DNA of 64,000 nucleotides from contig NZ_CP030064.1 of assembly GCF_003990725.2 (NCBI RefSeq), positions 310,001-374,000 of the forward strand, written 5' to 3'. This DNA is from Halorubrum sp. PV6 (GTDB lineage: Archaea; Halobacteriota; Halobacteria; Halobacteriales; Haloferacaceae). Below the pieces are notes generated by a model that was not told the DNA's origin, made no database searches, and saw only the letters and a program-made list of their open reading frames with translations. This document shows positions 18,338 to 27,459 of this stretch, piece by piece (within the stretch, counting starts at the first letter, position 1; each line of letters opens with the position of its first letter). The position numbers and the translations under genes were made by a program.

Positions 18338-18344
18338 CTTTATG
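18338..18344 (+). promoter_or_regulatory. Possible internal promoter before atpK
   Basis: CTTTATG, after a T-rich run, lies in the 208-bp gap between atpI and atpK, which is long for this tightly packed operon. A start about 25-30 bp downstream would leave a leader of roughly 30 nt. An extra promoter would help make the proteolipid in excess, but this is inference. Confidence 0.4.
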
Positions 18345-18400
18345 ACCACTGTGGAGGCAACTAGCAACTGTTCGGAGACGAGCAACCGCAACTACTACCA

Positions 18401-18652
18401 ATGCTTGAAGCTACCAACGAACTCGGGAATGCCGTACTGTCCACTGGTGGAACGCTGACTGATCCTAGCGCCGCAGCAGCCCTCGCCGTCGGGCTCGCGG
18501 CACTCGGCGCGGGCTACGCCGAGCGTGGCATCGGTTCGGCCGCCGTCGGTGCGATGGCCGAAGACGACGACCTCTTCGTCAACGGGCTCATCCTGACGGT
18601 GCTTCCCGAGACGATTGTCATCCTCGCACTCGTCGTCGTCTTCATCGTCTGA
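18401..18652 (+). CDS. atpK: A-type ATP synthase proteolipid subunit K
   Basis: 83 aa rotor-ring subunit with two hydrophobic helices (about 22-50 and 58-83) joined by the polar loop YAERGIGSAAVGAMAEDDD. The ion-binding carboxylate is E70 in ILTVLPETIVIL. The Gly/Ala-rich first helix is typical of the c-ring interface. This is a two-helix form with one carboxylate per hairpin. It lies between atpI and atpE, and the gap upstream may carry its own promoter. Confidence 0.95.
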   Translation: MLEATNELGNAVLSTGGTLTDPSAAAALAVGLAALGAGYAERGIGSAAVGAMAEDDDLFVNGLILTVLPETIVILALVVVFIV

Positions 18653-18673
18653 GCGGCACTTCCTTTCACACCA

Positions 18674-19249
18674 ATGAGTTTGGACACTGTCGTTGAGGAC
18701 GTTCGAGACGAAGCCCGCGCGCGTGCAGAGGAGATCCGCGAGGCCGCCGAGTCCGAGGCCGACGAGATCGTCGCCGACGCGGAGGCCGACGCCGAGCGCA
18801 TCCGTGAGGAGCGGCTCGCCGAGGTCGACCGTCAGATCGACCAAGAGCGCGAGCAGACGCTCTCTTCGGCCAAGCTCGAGGCCAAACAAGAGCGACTCGG
18901 CGCCCGCCGTGACGTCTTAGAAGACGTCCACGACGACGTTGAGGCCGCCATCGAGGGGCTCGACGGCGACGACCGCCGCGAGCTCACCGAAACGCTACTC
19001 GACGCGACCCTCGCGGAGTTCGACGACGATGACGTCGCCATCTACACCCGCGCCGAAGATGTCGAACTCGTCGAGGAGCTCGTCGCGGACCGTGACGCCA
19101 CGGTCGACGGCGAAGTCGAGTGCCTCGGCGGGATCGTCGCGGAGAGCGACACCTCTCGCGTTCGCGTGAACAACACGTTCGACTCGATCCTGGACTCCGT
19201 CTGGGACGACGAGTTGAAGAACATCTCGGAGCGACTGTTCGACCAATGA
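18674..19249 (+). CDS. atpE: A-type ATP synthase subunit E
   Basis: 191 aa. A long N-terminal charged helix (about 1-85) is followed by a globular C-terminal domain (LTETLLDATLAEFDDDDVAI and RVNNTFDSILDSVWDD), as in the archaeal stalk subunit E that pairs with H. The stop overlaps the start of atpC (ATGA at 19246-19249), indicating coupled translation. Confidence 0.94.
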   Translation: MSLDTVVEDVRDEARARAEEIREAAESEADEIVADAEADAERIREERLAEVDRQIDQEREQTLSSAKLEAKQERLGARRDVLEDVHDDVEAAIEGLDGDDRRELTETLLDATLAEFDDDDVAIYTRAEDVELVEELVADRDATVDGEVECLGGIVAESDTSRVRVNNTFDSILDSVWDDELKNISERLFDQ

Positions 19250-20292
19250 GCGCCGCCGGGAGCTCGAACCCAGAGTACGTGGTCGCGCGGGTTCGTGCCC
19301 GCCGTGGCAGCCTGTACGGCGACGAAGAGTACCGGAAGCTGACGCGGATGGGCCCCGCCGAGATCGCCCGGTTCATGGAGGAGTCGAGCTACGGCGCGGA
19401 CATCAACGCGCTCGGCAGTCGCCACGACGGCGTGGATCTGATCGAGTACGCGCTGAACCGCAACCTCGCCGACCAGTTCGACGACATCCTCGACTGGAGC
19501 GACGGGTCGCTGTACGGCCTCATCGCCCGGTACCTCCGGAAGTTCGACGCTTGGAACGTGAAGACGGTCATCCGCGGCGCTTACACGAACGCGGATCAGG
19601 CGGCCATCGAGGTCGACCTCATCCGCGCCGGCGAGTTCGACGACCGCCGGATTCGGCGCCTGCTCGAGGCCGACTCGATCGACGCTATCGTCGAGGTGCT
19701 CGAAGACACCATCTACGGCGATCCGCTCGAAGCGGCGTACGCCGAGTACGAGGAGACGAACGTGTTGGTGCCACTCGAGAACGCCGTCGACCGCGCGTTC
19801 TACGAACGGCTCCTGTCGGGACTCGGCGGCAACGAGCCGACCCGCCAGTACGAGGCGTTCCTGAAAGCGGAGGTCGACTTCCGAAACGCCGCGAACGCCC
19901 TCCGGCTCGCCCGGTCGGGCGCGGACATCGACCCGGCGGAGTACTTCATCGAGGGCGGCGACCTGTTCACTCGCGGGACGCTCGCGCGGCTCGCGCGCAA
20001 CCTCGACGACCTCGTGGAGTACATCGGAGACAGCCAGTACGCCGACGAACTCGGTCCCGCGCTGCGCGAACTCGAGGAGGCGGACAGCCTCATCGCGTTC
20101 GAGCACGCGACCGACGCCGCCCTGCTGGCGTACGGCGACCAGCTCGGAACGATCCACCCGGTGTCGATCACGCCGATCATCTCGTACATCCTCGCCAAGG
20201 AGCGCGAGGTCGAGAACATCCGCGCGATCGCCCGCGGGAAGGAGGCCGGGCTGCCGGTCGACCAGATCGAATCGGAGCTGGTGATAACATGA
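19246..20292 (+). CDS. atpC: A-type ATP synthase subunit C
   Basis: 348 aa funnel-shaped subunit that joins the central rotor stalk to the proteolipid ring. The YVVARVRARRGSLYGDEEYR start and the LIEYALNRNLADQFDDILDW and ITPIISYILAKEREVENIRA segments match the C/AC39 family. The start overlaps the atpE stop by four bases and the end overlaps the atpF start. Upstream in-frame reading is a shadow of atpE. Confidence 0.95.
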   Translation: MSAAGSSNPEYVVARVRARRGSLYGDEEYRKLTRMGPAEIARFMEESSYGADINALGSRHDGVDLIEYALNRNLADQFDDILDWSDGSLYGLIARYLRKFDAWNVKTVIRGAYTNADQAAIEVDLIRAGEFDDRRIRRLLEADSIDAIVEVLEDTIYGDPLEAAYAEYEETNVLVPLENAVDRAFYERLLSGLGGNEPTRQYEAFLKAEVDFRNAANALRLARSGADIDPAEYFIEGGDLFTRGTLARLARNLDDLVEYIGDSQYADELGPALRELEEADSLIAFEHATDAALLAYGDQLGTIHPVSITPIISYILAKEREVENIRAIARGKEAGLPVDQIESELVIT

Positions 20293-20618
20293 GCCAGGAG
20301 ATCGCCGTCGTCGGGAGCCCCGACTTTACGACTGGGTTCCGGCTCGCCGGCGTGCGGAAGTTCGAGGACGTACCGGACGACGAGAAAGACGAGCGGCTCG
20401 ACGACGCCGTCGAACGAACCCTCGACGACGAGGAGACGGGCATCATCGTGATGCACACCGACGACCTCGACCACCTCTCGCGGGGGACCCGCGAGGCGGT
20501 GGAGGGGAGCATCGAGCCCGTGCTCGTGACGCTCGGCGGGTCCGGCGCCGGCAGCGGCGGGCTGCGCGACCAGATCAAACGAGCCATCGGGATCGACTTG
20601 ATGGAGGAGGACGACTAA
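20289..20618 (+). CDS. atpF: A-type ATP synthase subunit F
   Basis: 109 aa CheY-like fold subunit of the central stalk ([20 protein letters not shown], then [12 protein letters not shown] and EPVLVTLGG). It binds subunit D and helps couple rotation to catalysis. The ATG lies inside the atpC end (ATGA-type overlap) and atpA follows one base after the stop, typical of the conserved C-F-A-B order. Confidence 0.95.
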   Translation: MSQEIAVVGSPDFTTGFRLAGVRKFEDVPDDEKDERLDDAVERTLDDEETGIIVMHTDDLDHLSRGTREAVEGSIEPVLVTLGGSGAGSGGLRDQIKRAIGIDLMEEDD

Positions 20619-20619
20619 T

Positions 20620-22395
20620 ATGAGTAAAGCAGAATCCACGGAGACCACCACGGAACACGGTGTAATCCAAAGCGTGAGCGGTCCGGTCGTGAGCGCCCGC
20701 GACCTCGACGCCCGCATGAACGACGTCGTCTACGTTGGCGACGAAGGCCTCATGGGGGAAGTGATCGAGATCGAAGGCGACATCACGACGGTTCAGGTGT
20801 ACGAGGAGACCTCCGGGGTCAGCCCCGGCGAACCCGTCGAGAACACGGGCGAGCCGCTGTCGGTGGACCTTGGTCCGGGAATGCTGGACGCCATCTACGA
20901 TGGTGTCCAGCGTCCCCTGGACGTACTGGAGGGCAAGATGGGCAGTCCGTACCTCGATCGCGGGGTCGACGCGCCCGGCATCGACCTCGACAAGGAGTGG
21001 GAGTTCGAACCCACCGTCGAGGTCGGCGACGAGGTCGGCCGCGGTGACGTGGTCGGCGTCGTCGAGGAGACGGTCACCATCGACCACAAGGTGATGGTGC
21101 CGCCGGACGCGCTCGACGAGGGCGAGACCACCGAGGTCACCGCCATCGAGTCTGGCTCGTTCGACGTCACCGAGACGGTGGCCGAGCTCGCGAACGGCAC
21201 GGACGTCTCGATGCACCAGGAGTGGCCCGTCCGCGAGGCGCGCCCCTCCGCGAACAAGAAGACGCCCCGGACGCCGCTCGTGTCCGGCCAGCGTATCCTC
21301 GACGGCCTGTTCCCCATCGCGAAGGGCGGGACGGCCGCGATTCCGGGGCCGTTCGGCTCCGGGAAGACGGTCACCCAGCACCAGCTCGCGAAGTACGCCG
21401 ACGCGGACATCATCGTCTACGTCGGCTGCGGCGAGCGCGGCAACGAGATGACCGAGGTCATCGAGGACTTCCCCGAGCTTGAGGACCCGGCCAACGGCAA
21501 CCCGCTGATGGCCCGCACCTCGCTCATCGCGAACACCTCGAACATGCCCGTCGCGGCGCGTGAGTCCTGTATCTACACGGGCATCACGATCGCCGAGTAC
21601 TACCGCGACATGGGGTACGACGTGGCGCTGATGGCCGACTCCACCTCGCGGTGGGCGGAGGCCATGCGCGAGATTTCCTCCCGACTGGAGGAGATGCCCG
21701 GTGAGGAGGGGTACCCCGCGTACCTCGCCGCCCGGCTCGCGCAGTTCTACGAGCGCGCCGGCTACTTCGAGAACGTCAACGGGACGGAGGGCTCCGTCTC
21801 GGCTATCGGCGCGGTGTCGCCGCCCGGCGGCGACTTCTCGGAGCCGGTCACGCAGAACACGCTGCGCATCGTGAAGACGTTCTGGGCGCTCGACGCGGAC
21901 CTGGCGGAACGACGCCACTTCCCGTCGATCAACTGGAACGAGTCGTACTCGCTGTACAAAGACCAGCTCGACCCGTGGTTCGAGAACGAGGTCGCCGACG
22001 ACTGGGCCGAGAAGCGCCAGTGGGCGGTCGACGTGCTCGACGAGGAGACCGAGCTACAGGAGATCGTTCAGCTCGTCGGGAAGGACGCCCTTCCGGACGA
22101 CCAGCAGCTCACGCTGGAGGTCGCCCGCTACCTGCGGGAGGCGTACCTCCAGCAGAACGCGTTCCACCCGGTGGACACGTTCTGTCCCCCGGAGAAGACG
22201 TACCTCATGCTGACGACGATCGAGACGTTCAACGATGAGGCGTTCGACGCCCTCGAAGCCGGCGTCCCCGTCGAAGAGATCGTCGATACCGAGGCCGCCC
22301 CCGGCATCAACCGGATCGGCGTCCAAGAGGACTACGAGGAGTACGTCGAGGAGCTCAAAGCGGAGATCACCGAGGAACTCCGGAGCATGTACTAA
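20620..22395 (+). CDS. atpA: A-type ATP synthase catalytic subunit A
   Basis: 591 aa catalytic subunit. The P-loop GPFGSGKT is at about 243-250. Other visible family marks are the [14 protein letters not shown] segment, [20 protein letters not shown] and [20 protein letters not shown]. The N-terminal beta barrel, the non-homologous 'bulge' domain (about 110-200) and the C-terminal helical domain are all full length, with no intein. It makes or hydrolyses ATP at the A/B interfaces on the cytoplasmic side. It lies one base after atpF and one base before atpB. Confidence 0.98.
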   Translation: MSKAESTETTTEHGVIQSVSGPVVSARDLDARMNDVVYVGDEGLMGEVIEIEGDITTVQVYEETSGVSPGEPVENTGEPLSVDLGPGMLDAIYDGVQRPLDVLEGKMGSPYLDRGVDAPGIDLDKEWEFEPTVEVGDEVGRGDVVGVVEETVTIDHKVMVPPDALDEGETTEVTAIESGSFDVTETVAELANGTDVSMHQEWPVREARPSANKKTPRTPLVSGQRILDGLFPIAKGGTAAIPGPFGSGKTVTQHQLAKYADADIIVYVGCGERGNEMTEVIEDFPELEDPANGNPLMARTSLIANTSNMPVAARESCIYTGITIAEYYRDMGYDVALMADSTSRWAEAMREISSRLEEMPGEEGYPAYLAARLAQFYERAGYFENVNGTEGSVSAIGAVSPPGGDFSEPVTQNTLRIVKTFWALDADLAERRHFPSINWNESYSLYKDQLDPWFENEVADDWAEKRQWAVDVLDEETELQEIVQLVGKDALPDDQQLTLEVARYLREAYLQQNAFHPVDTFCPPEKTYLMLTTIETFNDEAFDALEAGVPVEEIVDTEAAPGINRIGVQEDYEEYVEELKAEITEELRSMY

Positions 22396-22396
22396 C

Positions 22397-23821
22397 ATGA
22401 AAGAGTATCAGACAATCACCGAGATCAGCGGCCCCCTCGTGTACGCCGAGGTCGACGAGGCGATCGGTTACGACGAGATCGTCGAGATCGAGACGGCACA
22501 GGGCGAGACGCTGCGCGGACAGGTGCTCGAATCCTCGGAAGGCGTCGTCGCCATCCAGGTGTTCGAGGGCACCTCCGGTATCGACCAGAACGCGTCCGTT
22601 CGCTTCTTAGGCGAGACGATGAAGATGCCCGTCACCGAGGACCTGCTCGGACGGGTTCTCGACGGCTCCGGCCGCCCGATCGACGACGGCCCCGAGATCG
22701 TTCCCGAGGAGCGTCAGGACATCGTCGGCGCGGCGATCAACCCGTACTCCCGCGAGTACCCCGAGGAGTTCATCGAGACGGGCGTCTCCGCCATCGACGG
22801 GATGAACACCCTAGTGCGCGGACAGAAACTCCCGATCTTCTCCAGTTCCGGCCAGCCGCACAGCGAACTGGCGATGCAGATCGCCCGACAGGCGAGCGTG
22901 CCGGAAGAAGAAGAGGGCGACGACGACGAGGAGGGCTCGGAGTTCGCCGTCATCTTCGGCGCGATGGGGATCACCCAGGAGGAGGCCAACGAGTTCATGG
23001 AGGACTTCGAGCGCACCGGTGCGCTGGAACGCTCCGTCGTCTTCATGAACCTCGCGGACGACCCCGCCGTCGAGCGGACGGTCACCCCGCGGATGGTGCT
23101 CACCACCGCCGAGTACCTCGCCTTCGAGAAGGATTACCACGTCCTCGTCATCCTGACGGACATGACCAACTACTGCGAGGCGCTCCGTGAGATCGGGGCG
23201 GCCCGCGAGGAGGTCCCCGGTCGACGTGGCTACCCCGGATACATGTACACCGACCTGGCGCAGCTGTACGAGCGCGCCGGGCGGATCCAGGGCCGTGAGG
23301 GCTCGGTAACCCAGATCCCGATCCTCACGATGCCGGGCGACGACGACACCCACCCGATTCCTGACCTGACCGGCTACATCACGGAAGGGCAGATCTACGT
23401 CGACCCCGACCTCAACAGTCAGGGCCTGCAGCCGCCGATCAACGTGCTCCCCAGCCTGTCGCGGCTGATGGACGACGGGATCGGCGAAGGGCTCACCCGC
23501 GAGGACCACGCCGACGTGAAAGACCAGATGTTCGCGGCGTACGCGGAGGGCGAGGACCTGCGCGACCTCGTGAACATCGTCGGTCGCGAGGCGCTCTCGG
23601 AGCTCGACAACAAGTACCTCGACTTCGCCGACGACTTCGAGTCGGAGTTCGTCGACCAGGGCTTCGACCAGAATCGGACCATCGAGGAGACGCTGGAGAT
23701 CGGCTGGGACCTGCTCTCGATGCTCCCGAAGGACGCCCTCAACCGGATCGACGAGGAGTTCATCGAGGAGTACTACCGCGAGGACGACTCCGAGCGCGAA
23801 GTCGTCGAAGCCGCCGACTAA
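22397..23821 (+). CDS. atpB: A-type ATP synthase regulatory subunit B
   Basis: 474 aa non-catalytic partner of subunit A. The region equal to the P-loop reads [18 protein letters not shown] and lacks the GxxxxGKT pattern, as expected. [20 protein letters not shown] and [20 protein letters not shown] are characteristic. An acidic insert ([12 protein letters not shown]) follows the degenerate P-loop. The ATG at 22397 overlaps nothing and sits one base after the atpA stop. A 203-bp gap follows before atpD. Confidence 0.97.
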   Translation: MKEYQTITEISGPLVYAEVDEAIGYDEIVEIETAQGETLRGQVLESSEGVVAIQVFEGTSGIDQNASVRFLGETMKMPVTEDLLGRVLDGSGRPIDDGPEIVPEERQDIVGAAINPYSREYPEEFIETGVSAIDGMNTLVRGQKLPIFSSSGQPHSELAMQIARQASVPEEEEGDDDEEGSEFAVIFGAMGITQEEANEFMEDFERTGALERSVVFMNLADDPAVERTVTPRMVLTTAEYLAFEKDYHVLVILTDMTNYCEALREIGAAREEVPGRRGYPGYMYTDLAQLYERAGRIQGREGSVTQIPILTMPGDDDTHPIPDLTGYITEGQIYVDPDLNSQGLQPPINVLPSLSRLMDDGIGEGLTREDHADVKDQMFAAYAEGEDLRDLVNIVGREALSELDNKYLDFADDFESEFVDQGFDQNRTIEETLEIGWDLLSMLPKDALNRIDEEFIEEYYREDDSEREVVEAAD

Positions 23822-24024
23822 CCTCACCGCTCCGGATCACTTCTTTCGCAGTTTCACCCCCCGGCCAGCCTGCCGAGCGATCCCGACGGAGTGACGGTAC
23901 GCCCCGTCACCGAGGACCCCTCTCTTTCGAGTCTGACGACGGTCGTCCGGCGTGGCGCGGTCGAGCGGGCACGTCACGACTGAAAAGAATTATCCGCTTT
24001 GGTGCGGAACGTTTCCCCAATAAG

Positions 24025-24723
24025 ATGGCCAAGGACGTCAAACCGACGCGGAAGAACCTGATGGCGATCGAAGACCGCATCGATCTCTCCGAGCGCGGTC
24101 ACGACACCCTCGAACAGAAGCGTGACGGCCTCATCATGGAGTTCATGGACATCCTCGATCAGGCGCAGGACGTCCGGTCCGACGTGTCCGAGACCTACGA
24201 CACGGCCCAGCGCAAGATCGACATGGCCCGAGCGATGGAGGGCGACGTCGCCGTCCGCGGCGCGGCCGCAGCGCTGAAAGAACACCCGGAGATCACCACG
24301 CAGTCGAAGAACATTATGGGCGTGGTCGTTCCCCAGATCGAGTCGTCGAAGGTACGAAAGAGCATCGACGAGCGCGGCTACGGGCTGCTCGGCTCCTCCG
24401 CCCGGATCGACGAGGCGGCCGACGCCTACGAGGACCTGCTGGAGAAGATCATCCTCGCGGCCGAGGTCGAGACGGCCATGAAGAAGATGCTCACCGAGAT
24501 CGAAACGACGAAGCGACGCGTGAACGCGCTGGAGTTCACGCTCCTCCCGCGGCTCTACGAGAACCAGGAGTACATCGAGCAGAAGCTCGAAGAGCAGGAG
24601 CGCGAAGAGATCTTCCGCCTGAAAAAGATCAAGGCGAAGAAGGAAGCCGAAGAGAAGGCCGAAGAGGAAGCGGCCGCCGAGTCCGAGGCCGCGGCGGTCG
24701 AAGACCCCGAACCCGCCGACTGA
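24025..24723 (+). CDS. atpD: A-type ATP synthase subunit D (central shaft)
   Basis: 232 aa. N- and C-terminal helices form the long coiled-coil rotor axle ([15 protein letters not shown] at the start and [14 protein letters not shown] further on, the classic D signature). The last 50 residues are Lys/Glu/Ala-rich and acidic, a common haloarchaeal extension. It is separated from atpB by 203 bp; an AT-rich GAATTATCC (23986-23994) about 31-39 bp before the ATG suggests its own promoter. The gap holds no other gene. Confidence 0.94.
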   Translation: MAKDVKPTRKNLMAIEDRIDLSERGHDTLEQKRDGLIMEFMDILDQAQDVRSDVSETYDTAQRKIDMARAMEGDVAVRGAAAALKEHPEITTQSKNIMGVVVPQIESSKVRKSIDERGYGLLGSSARIDEAADAYEDLLEKIILAAEVETAMKKMLTEIETTKRRVNALEFTLLPRLYENQEYIEQKLEEQEREEIFRLKKIKAKKEAEEKAEEEAAAESEAAAVEDPEPAD

Positions 24724-24828
24724 CGCCGTACACTCTGAGACTCTCGTCTGCTTGCCGACCGTCGGTTGCGTTTCTCTCGCGGCGTCTCCGTAGTCTGTTT
24801 CTGTTTTCGTTCCGCTGAGATGTGCATG

Positions 24829-24870
24829 CGTCTCGTCGTGTATATAAACGTGCGCACGTCTCGTCGTGTA
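24829..24870. repeat. 14-bp direct repeat flanking a TATA-like element
   Basis: CGTCTCGTCGTGTA occurs at 24829-24842 and again at 24857-24870, 28 bp apart. TATATAAACGTG lies between and partly within the first copy. A spacing close to three helical turns would put both copies on roughly the same DNA face, as for a dimeric regulator. No gene starts close downstream on the plus strand. Confidence 0.55.
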
Positions 24871-25213
24871 GACGACTCCCATCGCACCCCACGACTACCG
24901 GCCGTTGCTCGCCGGCCACCGTCGAGCGTCGGAGCGCCGAACGGCCTCGACGGCCCGAGCAGCCGGCGGCCGGCGGGCAGCCGTCCGAACCGACGCGAGA
25001 CGCTCATCGCGGGCCGTGCAGTCGCGCGCCGCGAGCGACCGTACCGGAGTCGTCCATTCGGGTGGCTTCCGACACGTTAGCGGGTTGTCCCGACGCGCGG
25101 CCGACTCGGCGACTGCGTCACGCGCCCGGCCGGAGTTCTTCTCGGTCGCCAGATCGGCGCGAAACTCACCCATAAGTTATCTGTGGTCGCGGGGAGGTTA
25201 TCGAGATATAGAA

Positions 25214-25230
25214 TTGTGTAGAATATACAA
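25214..25230. promoter_or_regulatory. Operator-like palindrome upstream of the permease pair
   Basis: TTGTGTA - GAA - TATACAA is a 7-3-7 inverted repeat with one mismatch, set in an AT-rich stretch (25205-25245) unlike the GC-rich surroundings. It lies about 90 bp before the small-protein ATG at 25320, where a promoter and regulator site would be expected. The binding factor is unknown. Confidence 0.5.
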
Positions 25231-25319
25231 AACTGTTTTACCTATGAACGCGGTACCGTGTAGTGAGCAGAAATGTACGAAACGCAAACGACTGTCCGCA
25301 ACAATCGGGAGGCACAGTG

Positions 25320-25484
25320 ATGGCGGGACTCGAAATACCCACGTGGGACCCACAGACGGCGATGCTCATCGGGAGCATCCTGCTTGAGGCGGTCCTGCTG
25401 TACGTCGGCTACGCGGGGCTCGAACGCGTCGTCGGTCCTCGTCTGATGAAGCTGCTCGTTGGAGGGGCACGCGATGCTCAGTAG
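25320..25484 (+). CDS. 54-aa membrane protein upstream of a TauE-type permease
   Basis: Start at the ATG at 25320, preceded by a good Shine-Dalgarno (GGGAGG, 25308-25313), which is unusual for this window of mostly leaderless genes. The protein has one hydrophobic helix (about 12-32, AMLIGSILLEAVLLYVGYAG) and a short basic/aliphatic tail (ERVVGPRLMKLLVGGARDA). Its stop overlaps the permease start, so the two are co-translated. It may be a small accessory subunit of the permease (inference). From memory a small haloarchaeal DUF of this shape exists (possibly DUF7512). Confidence 0.7.
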   Translation: MAGLEIPTWDPQTAMLIGSILLEAVLLYVGYAGLERVVGPRLMKLLVGGARDAQ

Positions 25485-26529
25485 CCTCACCGGCGTCCTC
25501 GACAGTTCGCCGGAGATGCTGGCGCTTTTCATCGGCTTCGGGCTGGTCGTCGGCCTGCTCTTCGGCTTCTTCGGGATGGGCGGCTCCTTCCTCGTGACGC
25601 CCGCGCTGTTGATGTTGGGGTACCCGGCGTCCGTCGCGGTCGGGAGCGGGATGGCGTTCGTCTTCGGAACGGCGGTGATCGCGACGCTGAAACACCACGA
25701 CCTCGGACAGGTCGACTACAAACTCGGGGCGATCATGATCGCGGGGACGACCGTCGGCATCGAGGTCGGCCGGGCCAGCGTGTTTTACCTGGAGGAGCTC
25801 GGCCTCGCCGGCGGGATCATCAGCGTGGTCTACGTGTTCTTACTCGGCGGTATCGGGCTCATGATCACCCGCGAAGCCCTCTCGGGCGACGGCGACGGCG
25901 GCGGGATCGACCACGAGGCGGCCGCCGACGAGGACTTAAGCGACTACGAGATTCCCGACATCGCAAAGCGGATCCAACAGACCGTTCGGATCCCGCCGAT
26001 GGTCACGCTCCGCGGCGACGTGCGCGTCTCGGTGTGGGTGATCACGGCCGTCGCCTTCTCGACGGGCGTGCTTTCCGGGTTCTTAGGCGTCGGTGGCGGG
26101 TTCATCAGAATGCCGGCGATGATCTACGCGATCGGCGTTCCCACCCCGGTCGCCGTCGGGACCGACCTCTTCGAGATCGTCTTCTCGGGCGGGATCGGTA
26201 GCTACCTCTACGGACAGAGCGGCGGCGTCGACCTCGGCATCGTCGCTCCGCTGTTGTTCGGCAGCGCGCTCGGCGCCCGGATCGGCTCCGCGGCGACCGC
26301 CGTCGTCGACGCCGACGACATCAAGGTGTACTTCGGCGGGATGCTCCTCGCCGGATCCGTCGCGGTCGGCATCGGCGAAATCGGGTCGTACCTCGGCAAC
26401 GAGACGCTGGAGCTGGTCGGACTCGTCTTGGTGATCGGCTCCGCGGTCGTCGTGGCTGCAGCGATCGTCTTCACCACGCTGCGGTCGCTCCGGGCGACCC
26501 GCAGTCGCGCGTCCCCGGCGGCAGAGTAG
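25474..26529 (+). CDS. TauE/SafE family permease (sulfite/sulfonate or related anion exporter)
   Basis: 351 aa with about eight membrane segments in two repeats, each carrying a Gly-rich loop: FGFFGMGGSFLVTPALLMLG near the start and FLGVGGGFIRMPAMIYAIGV in the second half. An acidic cytoplasmic loop of about 50 residues separates the repeats. Start at ATG 25474, overlapping the end of the 54-aa gene, with GGAGGGG (25461-25467) as ribosome site. TauE/SafE members move sulfite, sulfoacetate or other small acids; the substrate cannot be read from the sequence. The palindrome at 25214-25230 may regulate the pair. Confidence 0.85.
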   Translation: MLSSLTGVLDSSPEMLALFIGFGLVVGLLFGFFGMGGSFLVTPALLMLGYPASVAVGSGMAFVFGTAVIATLKHHDLGQVDYKLGAIMIAGTTVGIEVGRASVFYLEELGLAGGIISVVYVFLLGGIGLMITREALSGDGDGGGIDHEAAADEDLSDYEIPDIAKRIQQTVRIPPMVTLRGDVRVSVWVITAVAFSTGVLSGFLGVGGGFIRMPAMIYAIGVPTPVAVGTDLFEIVFSGGIGSYLYGQSGGVDLGIVAPLLFGSALGARIGSAATAVVDADDIKVYFGGMLLAGSVAVGIGEIGSYLGNETLELVGLVLVIGSAVVVAAAIVFTTLRSLRATRSRASPAAE

Positions 26530-26610
26530 CCCGCCGGTAGCGGGTTCCGCGGCGTCTCTCTCGTCGCGGTCGGCACTACATTCATGCCCGCCACAAGCGA
26601 CGTGTCGGGT

Positions 26611-27000
26611 ATGTCCTGTCCTCAGTGTGACGCCGCCGTCGTCGCGTTCGCGGTCCCGGTCGCGATTCGCGACCACGCTCCCGCGGCCGAGGCGGCGATC
26701 TGCACCCGCTGTCTGCGAACCTTCGCGGCCGCCAGCGCCGACGCGGTCGCAGCGACCGAGGCCGAGCCGGCTCTCTCCGACGTCGACCCCGCGTTTCCGA
26801 CGGGCGAGGGGGGCGTCGCCTTGGCGCTCGTCTGCGGGCACCTCGAATCGCTCGCGCTCAACCGCGCGTCGATCGAGGCGCTCGTCGAACACGCGGAGCG
26901 CTCCGGCGCGGACGCGTTCGCCTTCTTCGACCGGCTCGACGCCCCCGACGCCGCGTTCGACCTCGAACGGCGGCGATCCGCGTTGCTCGACATGGTGTAG
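26611..27000 (+). CDS. Zinc-ribbon protein, DUF6276-like
   Basis: 129 aa from the ATG at 26611 (MSCPQCDAAVVAF). An ATG at 26584 would add nine residues, but only the later start has an AT-rich box (CTACATTC, 26576-26583) at the right distance. CPQC (3-6) and CTRC later form a likely zinc site. The C-terminal half is helical (LESLALNRASIEALVEHAER, then FFDRLDAPDAAFDLERRR). The pattern matches a haloarchaeal DUF6276 family as I recall it. Function unknown. Confidence 0.7.
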   Translation: MSCPQCDAAVVAFAVPVAIRDHAPAAEAAICTRCLRTFAAASADAVAATEAEPALSDVDPAFPTGEGGVALALVCGHLESLALNRASIEALVEHAERSGADAFAFFDRLDAPDAAFDLERRRSALLDMV

Positions 27001-27012
27001 CCGTCGCGTGGC

Positions 27013-27375
27013 TCAGTCGTCGATGTCGATCCCGTCCGGATCGTTCCACTCGTCTTCCTCGGTTTCCTCCTCGCTCTCCGCCTCCGTCCCGGCCGGACCG
27101 AGTCCCTTCTCGCCCCGGCGTCGCTCGTGGACGGCGAGGCCGGCCGTCCGCGCGTCGCTCCCCTGTGCGTACGGGTCTTCAGACGGGTCGTAGTCGCGCT
27201 CGCCGCGCTCGAACACGTACGCGAAGAAGCCGAAGAGCGGGACGAAAAACGAGATGAGCGCCCACTTGCGGGGGTCCATGTCGTGGTTCGGTGCGTCGAC
27301 GTACGCGTAGGCCGCGAAGCCGGCGAGCCAGAGGAGCGGGACGCCGACGAGGATGACGGCGACGAACGGTTGCAT
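27013..27375 (-). CDS. Small two-helix membrane protein
   Basis: 120 aa. Two hydrophobic helices (about 3-24 and 38-56), the second reading KWALISFFVPLFGFFAYVF, resemble the phospholipase-D-N-terminal-like module of small membrane proteins. The C-terminal 60 residues are a very acidic cytoplasmic tail. A minus-strand TATA-like box (TTAAATTC region, 27397-27404) lies 22-29 bp before the start. It is divergent from the photolyase gene. No function assigned. Confidence 0.65.
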   Translation of the reverse strand: MQPFVAVILVGVPLLWLAGFAAYAYVDAPNHDMDPRKWALISFFVPLFGFFAYVFERGERDYDPSEDPYAQGSDARTAGLAVHERRRGEKGLGPAGTEAESEEETEEDEWNDPDGIDIDD

Positions 27376-27459
27376 ACGACCGCTTCGGGCTCGGCGAATT
27401 TAACACACGGGGCGCTCGACCGTCGAAGGACACTATTCGGTGGAGCCCGTACGCTACGT

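Larger units (their letters stand above)
24724..25319. other. 596-bp intergenic region without a convincing gene
   Basis: Reading frames in this stretch translate to Arg/Ser/Ala-rich peptides that lack the acidic bias of the neighbours, so none is called. It holds a TATA-like GTGTATATAAAC near 24839 with a 14-bp direct repeat around it, and an AT-rich operator-like palindrome at 25214-25230 before the permease genes. The middle part (24880-25170) shows nothing I can name. Confidence 0.6.

Noticed and set aside
24895-25387. Frames of about 90-160 codons in the gap after atpD
   Set aside because: Their translations are Arg/Ala/Ser-rich and not acidic, have no homologous motif, and overlap one another on both strands.
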